64,000 nt of DNA from Budorcas taxicolor (Eukaryota > Chordata > Mammalia > Artiodactyla > Bovidae): positions 3,446,272 through 3,510,271 of the forward strand of contig NC_068910.1 of NCBI RefSeq assembly GCF_023091745.1. Direction: 5' to 3'. Positions 30,793 to 42,892 of the stretch are shown piece by piece. The notes beneath the pieces were generated by a model, which saw only the letters and a list, made by a program, of their open reading frames with translations, had not been told where the DNA came from and did no database searches. Numbering within the stretch: the stretch's first letter is position 1; every line of letters starts with the position of its first letter. Both the position numbers and the translations under genes were made by a program.

Positions 30793-31765
30793 TATGTTTT
30801 TATACCAATATTTAAAAATAAAAGGAACCATAAGAACAATCATGGGGAATACTCTTACAATCTAGGAGTGGATAAATCATTGAACTCAGAAGGTTTAAAA
30901 CACAGATCACTTTGATTAATTAAAACCTTTGCAGGATTTCCCTGGTGGTCTGCCATCACAGCCTTGGTGTGGTGAAGGAGCTTGCGAAACTCAAGCTATG
31001 CCATTCAGGGCCACCCAAGACAGACGGGTCACAGTAAAGAGTTCTGACAAAACATGGTCCACTGGAGGAAGGAACAGTAAACCACTCCAGCATTCTTGTC
31101 GCGAGAAGCCTATGCATAGTATGAAAAAGCAAAAACCGTACCACCAGAAGATGAGCCCCCAGATGGGAAGGTGTCCACCACGCTACTGGAGAAGAGTGAA
31201 GGACAGTTACTGATAGCTCCAGAAGGAAGGAAGCCTCTGGGCCAAAGTGGAAATGATGCTCAGTTGTGGATGTGTCTGGTGATGAAAGTAAAGTCTGATG
31301 CTGTAAAGAACATCGTTGCGTAGGAACCGGGAAAGTTAGGTCCACGAAGAAAGATAAATTGGAAGTGGTCAGACAGGAGGTGTTAAGAGTGAACATCAAC
31401 ATCTTAGGTATCAGTGAACTAAAATGGACAGGAATGGGTGAATTTAATTCAGATGACCATTCTATCTACTACTGTGGGAAAGGATCCCTTAGAAGAAAGC
31501 AGTAGCTCTCACAGTCAATAAGAGTCTGAAATGCAGCGCTTGGGTGCAATCTCAAAAAGGACAGAATGATCTCAGTTTGTTTCCAAGGCAAACCATTCAA
31601 CATCGCAGCAATCCAAGCCTCTTCCCCAACCACTGATGCCAAAGAAGCTGAAGTTGGCCTGTTCCATAAAGGCCCACGAGACCTTCTAGAACTAACACCA
31701 CAAAGAGACGCCCTTTTCCTCATAGGGGGTTGGAATGTAGAACTGGGAAGTCAAGAGATACCTGG

Positions 31766-32040
31766 CTGCTGCTGCTGCTAAGTCGCTTCAGTCGTGTCTG
31801 ACTCTGTGCGACCCCACAGACGGCAGCCCACCAGGCTCCCCCGTCCCTGGGATTCTCCAGGCAGGAACACTGGAGCGGGCTGCCATTTCCTTCTCCAGTG
31901 CATGAAAGTGAAAAGTGAAAGTGAAGTCGCTCAGTCGTGTCCAACTCTTAGCGACCCCATGAACTGCAGCCTACCAGGCTCCTGCGTCCATGGGATTTTC
32001 CAGGCAAGAGTACTGGAGTGGGGTGCCATTGCCTTCTCCG
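31766..32040 (-). repeat. Bov-A2 SINE, inverted
   Basis: Two Bov-A monomers in tandem, linked by 'tgaaagtgaaaagtgaaagt', with a leading GCT run. Flanked by a perfect 12-bp target duplication AGAGATACCTGG (31754-31765 and 32041-32052) of the host BovB. Confidence 0.93.
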
Positions 32041-32644
32041 AGAGATACCTGGAGTACCAGGCAAATTTGGCCTCAGAGTACAGAATGAAGCAAGGTGAAG
32101 ACTAAAAGTTCTGTCAAGAGAACACACTGGTCATAGTAAACATTCTTTTCCAATAACACAAGAGACGACTCTGCACATGGACCTCACCAAATAGTCACAG
32201 AAATCAGATTGATTATATTCTTTGCAGCCAAAGATGGAGAAGCTCTATACAGTCAGCAAAAACAAGACCAGGAGCTGACTGTGGCTCAGATCATGAACTC
32301 CTTATTGCCAAATTCAGGCTTAAACTGAAGACAGTGGGAGAAACCACTAGACCATTCAGGTATGACCTAAATCAAATCCCCTGTGATTATATGGGGGGGA
32401 AGGTGATGAATAGATTCAAGCAATTAGATCTGGTAGACAGAGTGCCTAAAAACTATGGATGGAGGTTTGTAACACTGTACAGGAGGCACTGACCAAAACC
32501 ATCCCAAAGAAAAAGAAATGCAAGAAAGCAAAGTGGTTGTCGAGGAGGCTTTACAAAGAGATGAGGAAAGGAGAGAGGAGAAAGGAAAAGATACACCCAA
32601 CTGAATGCAGAGTTCCAGAGAACAGCGAGGAGAGAGAAGAAGCG

Positions 32645-32848
32645 AGTGAAGTCGCTCAGTCGTGTCCGACTCTGTGCGACCCCATGGACTGTAGCCTATC
32701 AGGCTCCTCCATCCATGGGATTTTCCAGGCAAGAGTGCCGGAGTGGATTGCCATTTCCTTCTCTAGGGGATCTTCCCGACCCAGGAATCAAACCCGGGTC
32801 TCCCGCATTGCAGGCAGATGCTTTACCGTCTGAGCCACCAGGGAAGCT
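32645..32848 (-). repeat. Bov-tA SINE, inverted
   Basis: 'gtcgctcagtcgtgtccgac' to 'ctgagccaccagggaagct', inside the BovB. An imperfect target duplication resembling 'agagaNaagaag' flanks it. Confidence 0.88.
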
Positions 32849-33357
32849 TAGGTAGAGATAAGAAGGCCTCCTTCCAAGAACAGAAGATAACAACAGAATG
32901 GGAAAGACTACAGATCTCTTCAAGAATACTGGAGATATTAAGGGAACACTTCATGCAAGGATGGGCACAATAGAGGACAAAAATGGTAAAGACCTAACAG
33001 AGCCAGAAGAGATTAAGAAGAGGTGGCAAGAATACACAGAACTATACAAAAAAAGCCTTAATGACCCAGATAACCACTATGGTATGATCACTCACCTAGA
33101 ACCAGACATCCTGGAATTTGAAGTAAAGTGGGCCTTAGGAAGCATTACCACAAACAAAGCCAGTGGAGCCAGCTGAGCTATTACAAATCCTGAAAGATGC
33201 TGCTGCTAAAGTGCTGCACTCAATATGTCAGCAAATTTGGAAAACTCACAAGTGGCCATAGGATGGGAAAAGGTCAGTTTTCATTCCAATCCCAAAGAAG
33301 GACAATGCAAAAGAATGTTCAAATTACCATACAATCACACTCATTTCACACACTACC

Positions 33358-33485
33358 GAGAAGGAAATGGCAATCCACTCCAGTATTCTTGCCTGGAGAA
33401 TCCCATGGACAGAGGAGCCTAGCGGGCTACAGTTCACGGGGTCGCAAAGAGTCAGACACGACTGAGCAACTTCATACACACACAA
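33358..33485 (+). repeat. Bov-A SINE
   Basis: 'gaaggaaatggcaatccact', 'gcctggagaatcccatggac' and 'agagtcagacacgactgagc' with an (AC)n tail, inside the BovB. Confidence 0.85.
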
Positions 33486-34683
33486 GGTAATGGCTCAAAA
33501 TCCTTCAAGCAAGGCTTCAGCAGTACATGAACAGAGAAACTCCAGATGTATAAGCTGGGTTAAGGAAAGGCAGAGGAACCAAAGATTAAACTGCCAACAT
33601 CCGCCGGATCACAGAAAAAGGAAGGGAATTTCAGAAAAACCATCTATTTCTACTTCACTGACTACATTACAGCCTTTAACTGCATGTATCACAACAAACT
33701 GTGGAAAACTCTTAAAAAGAGATGGGAATACCAGACCTCCTTACCTGTCTGAGAAACCTGTATGCAGGTCAAGAAGCAACACTTAGAATCAGATATTGAA
33801 CAACTGACTGGTTTCAAATTGAGAAAGGAGTATGACGAGGCTATATGCTCTCATCCTGCTTATTTAACTTATACACAGAGCATATCATGCGAAATGCCAG
33901 GCTGGATGAATCACAAGCTGGAATCAAGATTGTGGGGAGAAACACCAACAACCGGGAAGAAGAATTAAAGAGACTCTTGCTGAGGGTGAGAGAGAGTTAA
34001 AAACCTGGCTTAAAACTCAACATTCAAAAAACTAAGATTGTGGCATCTCGTCACATCACTCCGTAGCAAATAGAAGAGGAAAAAGTGGAAGCAATGACAG
34101 GATTTATTTTCGGGCTCCAAAACCACTGCAGATGGTGACTGCCGCCATGAAATTAAAAGACACCTTGGAAGGAAAGCTATGACAAACCTAGACAGTGTAT
34201 TGAAAAGCAGAGGTATCACTTTGTTAACAAAGGTTTATATAGTCAAAACTACGATTCTTCCAGTAATCCTGTACAAATGTGAGAGCTGGACCATAAAGAA
34301 GGCTGAGTGCCAAGAAATTGATGCTTTTGCATTGTGGTGCTGGAGGAGACACTTGAGAGTCCCTTGGACAGCAAGATCAAACCAGTCAATCCTAAAAGAA
34401 ATCAGCCCTAAATATTGACCGGAAAGACTGAGGCTGAAGCTCCAACTCTTTGGCCACCTGATACAAAGAGCTGACTCACTGGGAAAGACCCTGATGCTGG
34501 GAAAGATCGAGGGCAGGAGGAGAAGGGGAGGGCAGAGGGTGAGACGGTTGGACAGCATCACCGACTCAATGGGCAGGAAGAGGAGCAAACTCCAGGAGAC
34601 AGTGGAGGACGGGGAGCCTGCAATGCTGCAGGTCATGGAGTCACAAAGAGCCAGACACGGCTTAGCAACTGAACAGCAACTGG

Positions 34684-34960
34684 TGGCAGGGGTTGAGAGT
34701 CCACGCGCCAAGGCAGGGGGTATGGGTTCAATGCTTGGTTGAGGAACTAAGAACCCACATGCCATGGGGCATTTAAGCCCAGGTGCCCCAGTGATGTCGC
34801 CTGGGAGCTGCCACTACTGAAGCCTTCATGCTCTAGAGCCCACGTTCTGTGATGAGAGAAGGCCCTGCCTGCTGCAACTGGGGAGCTGGCTTGTAGCAAT
34901 GAAGAGTGGTGTGCCACAGTGACGGCTCAGGGCACCACAGATAAACAGGTAGATAAAGAC
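34684..34960 (+). repeat. tRNA-derived SINE (CHR-2-like)
   Basis: 'gagagtccacgcgccaaggc', 'gggttcaatgcttggttgag' and 'gccatggggcatttaagccc', then repeated 'ctctagagcccacgttctg' blocks and an 'agataaacaggtagataa' tail. Confidence 0.75.
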
Positions 34961-35208
34961 AACCCCTTGCAAGGCAAAACTGACCAAAAACAAAACCAAC
35001 CTCGCCAAGCACAAAACCCAAAACAAAAGGTTAATTCCCTTATAGAGAATTCTGCACACCAGTAACAAGATCTATAATCCAGTACTAGAGGCAAAGGCCA
35101 CAAACAGGCAAAAACCTACATGGTCTATCAGAGGAAGGATCCTCAGTGTCTTCCCAACAATTATACATTAAAATCATCCTCTGTCATCTCTTAGATTGCT
35201 TAAAAGGT

Positions 35209-35330
35209 GAAAGTGTTAATCGCTCAGTCATGTCAGACTCTTTGCAACCCCATGGATTACAGCACTCCAGGCTCTTCTGTCCATGGAATTCTCCAGGAAA
35301 AAGTACTGGAGTGGGTAGCCGTTCCCTTCT
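35209..35330 (-). repeat. Bov-A fragment, inverted, cut at its 3' side
   Basis: 'gttaatcgctcagtcatgtc' to 'gtagccgttcccttctc', where it stops abruptly at the LTR candidate. Confidence 0.8.
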
Positions 35331-35336
35331 CGTTAT

Positions 35337-35705
35337 TGTAAGGCCGGACCCCGGGGCCATGACGGGCCGCCCCTCCTCTCTCCCGCTGGCAAGAAGGTCC
35401 CTAACGGAAGGGTCCTCCCAGATCCCAGGGACCAATGACAGCATACTTCGCCTGCTAAAGGTGCCCCACCCTAGCCACATAGAAAGACCTGGCAGCCCGC
35501 GACGCCTCGGCCTGGCGACCTACCCGAACCCCCGTCCATCTAGCCTGACCATCCCTCACAACGAACGTATAAAAGCCACCCCCAACACGGTCCAGGCGTG
35601 GACTTCCTCCACCTGCCTCGTTCGGGTCCGGGAGCCCCGCCCGGGAGCGCTTCCCCATTAACAGCCGGTTAGGCCCTCTTTTGGTGTCCTGGTCGTCTTC
35701 ACCTA
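35337..35705 (+). mobile_element. Candidate solo LTR
   Basis: GC- and CpG-rich block with a consensus TATA box (GTATAAAAGC near 35569), a downstream CATTAA near 35657 that could act in polyadenylation, and a TG start. The same five bases GTTAT occur just before the start (35332-35336) and at 35707-35711. It shows no retroviral genes and differs from the LTR-like sequence at 38 kb. Confidence 0.45.
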
Positions 35706-35736
35706 AGTTATAAGCAATTAATTTATAGAAGTGAGG

Positions 35737-35958
35737 GGAGCTTCCCTGGTGCTTCAGACAGTAAAGAATCTTCCTGCAATGCAGGAGACCAGGGTTTGAT
35801 TCCTGGGTTGGAAAGACCCCTTGAAGAAATGAATGGCGACCCACTCGAGTATTCTTCCCTGGAGAATTCCATGAAGAGGAGCCTGGTGGGCTACCGTCCA
35901 TGAGGTCGCAAAGAGCAACTTTGCTCCCGCCATGACTGAGCAACTAACATTTTCACAC
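35737..35958 (+). repeat. Bov-tA SINE with target duplication
   Basis: 'cttccctggtgcttcagaca', 'gcaatgcaggagaccagggt' and 'gactgagcaactaacat'. Flanked by TTATAGAAGTGAGG (35723-35736) and TTACAGAAGTGAGG (35959-35972), a 14-bp duplication with one mismatch. Confidence 0.92.
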
Positions 35959-36306
35959 TTACAGAAGTGAGGAAACCTTTCCTTATGTAGATTCATGGTT
36001 TGACTTCCTCGGGGGTCATTTTGGAACTAGCACAGATCTTAACTCAATGATTTCACCTCTGCCTTTAGGTATTTTCACACTTGAATGCAAAGACACCAGT
36101 GAACTTTACTGCAGTATCATTTTTTACTGCAAAGGAACAGAAACAGCTTAAATGCCAGACTGACCACATAAATCATGACACAGCTGCACACCTGGACCCG
36201 TCTGCCTGCTCTCCATCCTGAGTGGCTAACAGGCACGTGCTAACAGGGAGTGGGCCTTCCTCCCCTATGGCTTCGTGTTGGATTTAGCCCATAGCGAGCA
36301 TTGTCA

Positions 36307-37640
36307 TGACCTTAGTTTTCTGAATGTTTAGCTTTAATTAAGCCAACTTTTCACTCTCCTCTTTCATCAACAGGCTCTTTAGTTCTTCCATAAGGGTGGT
36401 GTTATCTGCATATGTGAGGTGATTGATATTTCTCCCGGCAATCTTGATTCCAGCTTGTGCTTCCTCCAGCCCAGCGTTTCTCATGATGTACTCTGCATAG
36501 AAGTTAAATAAGCAGGGTGACAATATACAGCCTTGACGTACTCCTTTTCCTATTTGGAACCAGTCTGTTGTTCCATGTCCAGTTCTAACTGTTGCTTCCT
36601 GATCTGCATACAGGTTTCTCAAGAGGCAGGTCAGGTGGTCTGGTATTCCCATCTCTTTCAGAATCTTCCACAGTTTATTGTGATCCACACAATCAAAGGC
36701 TTTGGCATACTCAATAAAGCAAAAATAGACGTTATTCTGGAACTCTTGCTTTTTCCATGATCCAGCGGATATTGGCAATTTGAACTCTGGTTCCTCTGCC
36801 TTTTCTAAAACCAGCTTGAACATCTGGAAGTTCATGGTTCACGTATTGCTGAAGCCTGGCTTGGAGAATTTTGAGCATTACTTTACTAGCGTGTGAGATG
36901 AGTGCAACTGAGTGGTAGTTTCAGCATTCTTTGGGATTGGAATGAAAACTGACCTTTTCCAGCTCAACATTCAGAAAACTAAGATCATGGCATCTGGTCC
37001 CATCACTTCATGGGAAATAGATGGGGAAACAGTGGAAACACTGTCAGACTTTATTTTGGGGGGCTCCAAAGTCACTGCAGATGGTGACTGCAGCCAGGAA
37101 ATTAAAAGATGCTTACTCCTCGGAAGGAAAGTTATGACCAACCTAGACAGCATATTCAAAAGCAGACACATTGCTTTGCCAACTAAGGTCCATCTACTCA
37201 AGGTTATAGTTTTTCCAGTGGTCATGTATGGATGTGAGAGTTGGACTATGAAGAAAGCTGAGTGCCGAAGAATTAATGTTTTTGAACTGTGGGGTTGGAG
37301 AAGACTCTTGAGAGTCCCTTGGACTGCAAGAAGATCCAACCAGTCCATCCTAAAGGAGATCAGTCCTGGGATTTCTTTGGAAGGACTGATGCTGAAGCTG
37401 AAACTCCAGTACTTCGGCCACCTCATGCGAAGAGTTGACTCATTGGAAAAGACCCTGATGCTGGGAGGGACTGGGGGCAGGAGAAGGGGACGACAGAGGA
37501 TGAGATGGCTGGATGGCATCACCGACTCAATGGACATGAGTCTGAGTGAACTCCAGGAGTTGGTGATGGACAGGGAGGCCTGGCGTGCTGCGATTCATGG
37601 GGTCGCAGAGTCGGACACGACTGAGCGACTGAACTGAACT
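36307..37640 (+). mobile_element. BovB with 5' inversion (twin priming)
   Basis: The 5' portion is inverted (36307 to about 36960; reads DYAKAF-type EYAKAFDCVDHNKLWKIL and YADNTTLMEELKSLL on the - strand). The 3' portion is direct (36961-37640; LNIQKTKIMASGPITSWEI to the tail '...gaactgaactgagc'). Both halves meet at the same consensus position and share about 30 bases. A perfect 11-bp target duplication GAGCATTGTCA flanks it (36296-36306 and 37641-37651). Catalytic Y-A-D-D is changed to Y-A-D-N. Inactive. Confidence 0.93.
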
Positions 37641-37689
37641 GAGCATTGTCAAAACAACAGAAAGACAGGGAGAGTCAAGGCAGTTATTT

Positions 37690-38230
37690 CTCTGGCTCGA
37701 CCCCAGGCTCAGTCCCAGCTCCACAGGCTCCTGTCAGGCAGCCCTCTTCATCCCCAGGGCCCAACAACCATTCTCCTCACTTCTGCAGCCACGACCTTGG
37801 GTCTTACACTGTTCCCGAGACCTATGGCCCTTTGCTGCAGTCCTGCAAAGCCTGCAGCTGGACGGACCTCTTGGGGAGCTACAAAATACAAAGAAACTAT
37901 CTGGAACTAAAAATAACTCAGTGTGCATGCGCCGTTGGGGCAAGTTCTGGACCAAAAGATACAAAATATACAAACCCCAACTGCCACTTCTGAAGAGCCG
38001 GGAGCAACAACTGGGCGTCGGGAGCAAAACTAGGGTACTGCGCATGCCCCGCTGCGCTCGGCGCCACAAAGGTGGGTGGAGCACCGAAGCCCCGCCTCGA
38101 GCCCTCCCCTGGACACACCCCTACCGTCACGGCACATAAGGAACCGGCCCGGGCCGGCTTCCCCTGTAGCCGGTGGAAGAACTCCAGTGAGGTGTCGCCT
38201 GAGTTTCCTGTCTGTCCGTTTCCATTGATC
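37690..38230 (+). mobile_element. Probable 5' LTR region of the class I ERV
   Basis: A CpG-bearing promoter-like block with a degenerate TATA ('cacataagg' near 38134) lies upstream of a long untranslated leader and Gag remains. A splice-donor-like CTGTAAGT sits at 38386-38393. LTR borders and primer binding site could not be fixed. Confidence 0.4.
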
Positions 38231-39282
38231 GGGGAAGGCCAAGAACCCGGCCAGCTGATGGCACGCAACCTGGGGCAGACCCCTTCCGGAGTGAGGACCT
38301 GGGCACGTCCAAGACTACGGAGTGCCACTTTACCGTGGCTGGGCAATGCCTACCTGAACCTCGTGTTCCACCATCACCGCATGCTGTAAGTCTGCCTTCC
38401 TGGCCCCTGGTTGGGGCAGTGCTTTCCCTCTGCTGAAAGCTCTGCCCTCTCCTTCCGCGAGAGCTCTGTGAGTGTAGAGATCACAGTGGCTGGACCTTGT
38501 GCGGTCCCAGCACTCTCTCGTTTCCTTGCGGTCTTGTTCTCTTCAGGCTTTTCTGTCCCTCCTCCCTGTACCTCCCCTTCAGTCCTTTTAACTGTACTCC
38601 TGTTCCTCTTGGGTCTTTAAGGTTGTCACTGGGGTCTTCCGTACTTTTGTCTGTCTGGTTGCTCCTGCAAGTCTCTGCCAAAACCGTGGGCAGGGTGGAA
38701 CATTTAAATTTTGAAATACAAATGCAGCCCACATTGCCTGAGACTCCAGCCTTGGGTACTTGGAGGAATTTTAAAGGACAAAGAGACTAGAGGGTCTTGC
38801 TCTTAACCTCCTCAGCTTTTGCAGCGTCACTATCTGCAAGCTCCCAGAGCCCAGGCAGCTGTCCTGTGCTTTTGCAAAGTAACTGTTTCGCCTGAACTCA
38901 GGAACAGCCCGTTTCATCTGTAGTGCCCCAGACGGAAGGTGGGGCTGGGGTGGGCGCAGGTGCCCCAGGGGAAGGAGGCCGCTTTAAATTCAAGCCGGAA
39001 AGCTAGGAAATCCCTGGTTCTACAGAAATTGGCTAGTCTGACTTAAGCTTATGGGTTTACCTCATACAGATCTGTCTTTAGAATCATCAACAATAAATAC
39101 TTTCACTGTACCTAAGGTTACTGAAGGTCAGTTAAGTACACGCTGTGTTTTTGTTATGAAACTTGCCAACAGCTGTAATAATCTGATATGATTAAATTTT
39201 TAATGGGATGAACACTTGTTGGTTAACTCTAGGGGAATGACTATGTTTTAGAAACACCCATCTAAACAGTCTCTTTACAGGA

Positions 39283-39528
39283 CCTCCATGCTGCTCTACG
39301 GGTTAAGAAAGCGTCTTGCAATGCGCAGGACCAGAGTTCGACTCCTGATGAAGGAGCTGAGACTGGACACGCCACGCCAAGACTAAGCCTGCGCTGCAAC
39401 TACTGAGCCCAAGGACAACTAGAGAGTCTGCAACAAAGGATCCCACACCATGCAGTGACGATCCCCTGTACTGCCAGTAAAACCTGTCGCAGCCAAATAT
39501 ACGAATAAATATTTTAAAAAGCAAAAAA
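39283..39528 (+). repeat. tRNA-derived SINE (CHR-like) in the ERV leader
   Basis: 'ctgctctacgggttaagaaa', 'gttcgactcctgatgaag' and 'tgcgctgcaactactgagcc', ending in 'acgaataaatattttaaa'. Confidence 0.7.
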
Positions 39529-40339
39529 AAGTCTCTGTACATCTTGGTACTCAAAACTAAATTTACATTAAATATAGGAATTCACTGAATATCCAGGCCA
39601 TTCAAATATGATAGATAAAAATGTTGGAAATATTAATTGCTAAATAAGTCTAAATTTGCCTACTTTTGTGAAGAGAGAAACTTTAAGCTTGTCTGGTGCT
39701 GCTTTGAGACGTTCTCTACCAATTGATAGAATGCCAATGGAAAACTTCGTGAGATGTGTGTTTTTAAAAAAGGAGGTAGGAGAGAGGGACATATACTTCG
39801 TTAAAGGAAAAAGGGTGATTTTTCTCCTAAAGCTGAGTATTTCTCAACTGAAGAATAAGGGACAAAGTACTGCTACAGAAAAGGACAGGTTTGCAGAAGT
39901 AGAACATTGAGAAGAATTTTGTATGGGGTTGGGATTTTCTAAAGTGGAATTAAATCTTATTAGGTAAGTGGATTTATTTTTTTCACCTTAGCTTAAGGAA
40001 TAATTGCTTCACAGTGACCTATGATTTGATCTGACTGGGTTTTTTACATTTTTGACAGACTTCCCAAACATCAAATTCTAACTAAAGTTCTTTTGACCTC
40101 CAGTTAACCTTGCGGTGTTTTAAAAGGCCCCTGGAGTATCCCAAACAGATCCTAATTTAACTGGTACGTTAAATTATATGGGAAATACTGTCCAAACCCA
40201 CTGTTGCCTGTCAGATAGAGGTTGTCTCCAATTTTATCGCAGCCACCAAACATAGGGGGGAAAGGGTCTCAGGTTTTTCTGCTATCTAGTCTCTCACCTT
40301 ACTCTACGTCCAACAAATCCCCTGTGGGAGCACTCCCAC

Positions 40340-40512
40340 CTCCAGCTCCTGCTCCCGACCCCGGGGCCTTCTCCACCGTGCCCAGCTCCAGCTCCCGACC
40401 CCGGGGCCTTCACCGTGCCCAGCTCCAACTTCTGACGCCGGGGCCTTCTCCACCATGCCCAGCTCCAGCTCCCGACCCCGGAGCCTTCTCCACCGTGCCC
40501 AGCTCCAGTTCC
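40340..40512 (+). repeat. Minisatellite, about 4 copies of a ~40-bp unit
   Basis: The unit is 'cccagctccagctcccgacc' followed by 'ccggggccttctccaccgtg'. Copies differ by a 6-base deletion and scattered substitutions. It lies in the ERV leader upstream of the Gag start. Confidence 0.85.
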
Positions 40513-40915
40513 CCCAGGAGTTCCTTTCTCCATCTCTAATCTCCCCTTTCCTCCAGGCTTTGGCAGCCCCTACCTTATTACAGACTATTCGGCTGGCCAC
40601 TTCCAAGCAGCCCACATCCTGGGATTTACAGATGCCCACTCTTGAGGAATACACCCCAACATCCACCACAGAGAAAACTGCTATAGGACAGCCAGCTTAT
40701 AGACCACAGATGCCCCACTCAGGGAGAGCCACACCAACGCACTGGCACTGGTTCAAATGTCCCCCATAGGGAACCCCTGGTGCAAGGGATGGTGGTAGCC
40801 AGAGGGGGAGATGCTCAAAACCCCACTAGGTGAGGAGGGCACCAACCCCACTCTGACGAAAGCCTCCCGGGGAAGTGTCTCTGGGATGCTAGGTCTTGGC
40901 TGCAGATGACTCAAC

Positions 40916-42480
40916 ATGGGAGGATCCTCTTCTAAGCCAGAAGAAACACCTCTGGAATATATCCTTAAAAATTAGAAGTGTTAAAAATAGATGGGCTGAA
41001 AAGGAAAAAAGAAAAAAACTTTTTACTATAACACTGCCTGGCCTTTACATAGGTTGGGAGATGGAGAAAAATGTCCTGAAAATCCATCTCTAAATTACAA
41101 AATCATCTTGCAACTGGAAATCTTTATGTCACAAGATAGGAAAATGGACTGAGGTTCTGTATGTCCAAGTCTTCATGGTCCTTTACCAAAACCCCACTCA
41201 CTCTAGGCGGTTTCTGGGCATTCGAAGGCACAGGTTTCAGGTTTCAGGTCATCTCCTACATCCCCCAACTCTCAGGGGGAGACCAAGCTTCCCCTGCTTC
41301 TCTAGACCCACCTACTTCCCCTGAGGCACCTACTTCCCCAGATGCCTCTGACCAATCCCACACCCCAGAAACTCACAGTAGAACTTCCTACCACCCAAGA
41401 TCGGGCGAAGTGTGCCCTCTGAGGGAAGTGGCAAATGGCAAAGAGACAATCAAAGGACGTGTGCCCTTCTCTTTAATCGATGTAGTTAGCCCAAGGCAGA
41501 CTGAGCCAGTTTTCTCGAGACCCTAGTAAGTTTGTCGGAGGGTTTTAGGCCCTAACACTGGCCTTTGATTCTACTTGGAAGGATGCCCAAATAGTCTTCT
41601 CTACTTGTACCTGCGAGGAAAAGACAGAATTTGGGCAGCAATCCAGCGACACGGTGACCAGCCTGCCAATTCATGTTTGTGTTGCAAACATAGTATAGCA
41701 TAATGTGTGGAGACGCAGTTCCAAACCGGGGGCCCAGCAGGAGTTATAGTTACTGGGAGGGAACAGAAGCCAGGAAGCACATGATGTGGTGTGCACTGGG
41801 AGGGGTGAGGAAGTGTATTCACAAGTCAGTTAACAACGAAAAGGTCAAAGAAGTGACCCAAAAGAGAGAAAAAGAAAATCCAGCCTTCTTTCAGGGATGG
41901 CAGATGGAAGCTTTTAGAAAATCTGCTGGACACTGATCCACCCACTCCTGACGGTCAGACCCTGCTGGAACATTCTGTCAGCCCTAACATTAGGCGGAAA
42001 CTCCAGAAGTTACAATTCGGCCCACAGACCCCAGTGCCACAATTCCTAGAGGTGGCCCTTCGGGTATTCAGTAATCCAGACCAAACTGAGGATGGAGAAC
42101 CTGATGTAAAAACAAGTCAGGGCTCAAGCTAAACTGAGGGTCACAGCTGTCAGCCATGCCTGGCAACCTCAGGACAACCCAAGGCGGGAAAAGAAGTTTA
42201 AGCATCTACCTGGAGATAAAACTAGCAAGGGGGATGGTTCAAATGTAAGTCAATCAGCCAATGGGCTCCAAAGTGCCAGAAAGAACCCCCTGCTCCGTGC
42301 CCAGTCTGCAGACAAACAGGTCATTGGAAGTGGGACTGTCCCCAGTCCCAAAGGGAAGGGGGACTCCCACTACTGAGACGACCACACTGGACAACTGAGG
42401 TGGCCCAGGATGCTGGTGGCCCCCTCCAACAAGACGTCTGTCTCTCTCAAGGAGCCTCGGGTGGCCCTCGGCACGGCAGG
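40916..42480 (+). pseudogene. Decayed gag of a class I (gamma-like) ERV
   Basis: An ATG at 40916 opens MGGSSSKPEETPLEYILKN, a myristoylation-type N-terminus, followed by stops and frameshifts. Downstream, in shifting frames, are matrix-like (NTAWPLHRLG), proline-rich (41280-41380), capsid-like (CPLREVANGKETIKGRVPFS; REKENPAFFQGWQMEAFRKS) and a nucleocapsid zinc knuckle C-x2-C-x4-H-x4-C at 42298-42339. The order is that of gammaretrovirus-like Gag, nearest by memory to the ERV9/HERV-W/H group. At least several stops, so non-coding. Confidence 0.82.
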
Positions 42481-42832
42481 TAAGAAAATCAATTTTTAAC
42501 TGATACCGGAGAAATCTGTCCTGATTTCTCAGGCTGGGCCTCTTCCCTCCAAAAGCTGTGCTGTGATGGTGTCGAGGGAAAGCCTCACACTCGCGTCTTC
42601 ACTGGGCCTCTCACTTGTCAATTTAAACAGCGTTTGATCTCACACGCCGTTTTAGTTGTGCCTGAGTGTCCCAAACCCCACTTCTGGGCTCTCTTGGAGT
42701 CTTATTACAGTTAGCAGGCCCTGAGAGGCCCCTTTTCTTGACTCTTACGACAAATCAGTTAGAAGAACAAGGGTTGATTGCCAGCCATATTCCACACACA
42801 GCAAACCCTGCAGTTTGAGACAAGGGAATCCC

Positions 42833-42892
42833 TCAGTCAGTTCAGTTGCTCAGTCGTGTCCAAGTCTTTGCAACCCTGTGGACTGGGGATCC
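42833..42892 (-). repeat. Bov-A fragment, inverted
   Basis: 'cagtcagttcagttgctcag' and 'tcgtgtccaagtctttgcaa', a 60-base piece within the protease/RT region. Confidence 0.75.

Larger units (their letters stand above)
30945..34682 (+). mobile_element. Near-full-length BovB LINE, inactivated
   Basis: Begins with 5' UTR-like 'cacagccttggtgtggtga' and 'gccacccaagacagacggg', runs through an endonuclease-like part (INILGISELKWTGMGEFNSD) and broken reverse transcriptase, to the tail '...gccagacacggcttagca'. About 3.1 kb once three inserted SINEs (31766-32040, about 32645-32848, about 33358-33485) are removed, against roughly 3.2-3.3 kb for an intact element. Stops and frameshifts throughout. Confidence 0.88.

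Noticed and set aside
35340..35700. Considered as a host gene promoter because of the TATA box and CpG content
   Set aside because: No exon follows on either strand, the block is bounded like an insertion and truncates a SINE.
38235..38285. Retroviral primer binding site candidate near 'tggcacgcaacctgggg'
   Set aside because: I could not match it to a tRNA 3' end with confidence and the LTR end is not fixed, so it was not annotated.
37918..38400. Considered as MRPS25 exon 1 with CpG promoter
   Set aside because: No - strand frame shows the expected N-terminal sequence or a donor in the right phase. The context (leader, then Gag) fits an LTR better.
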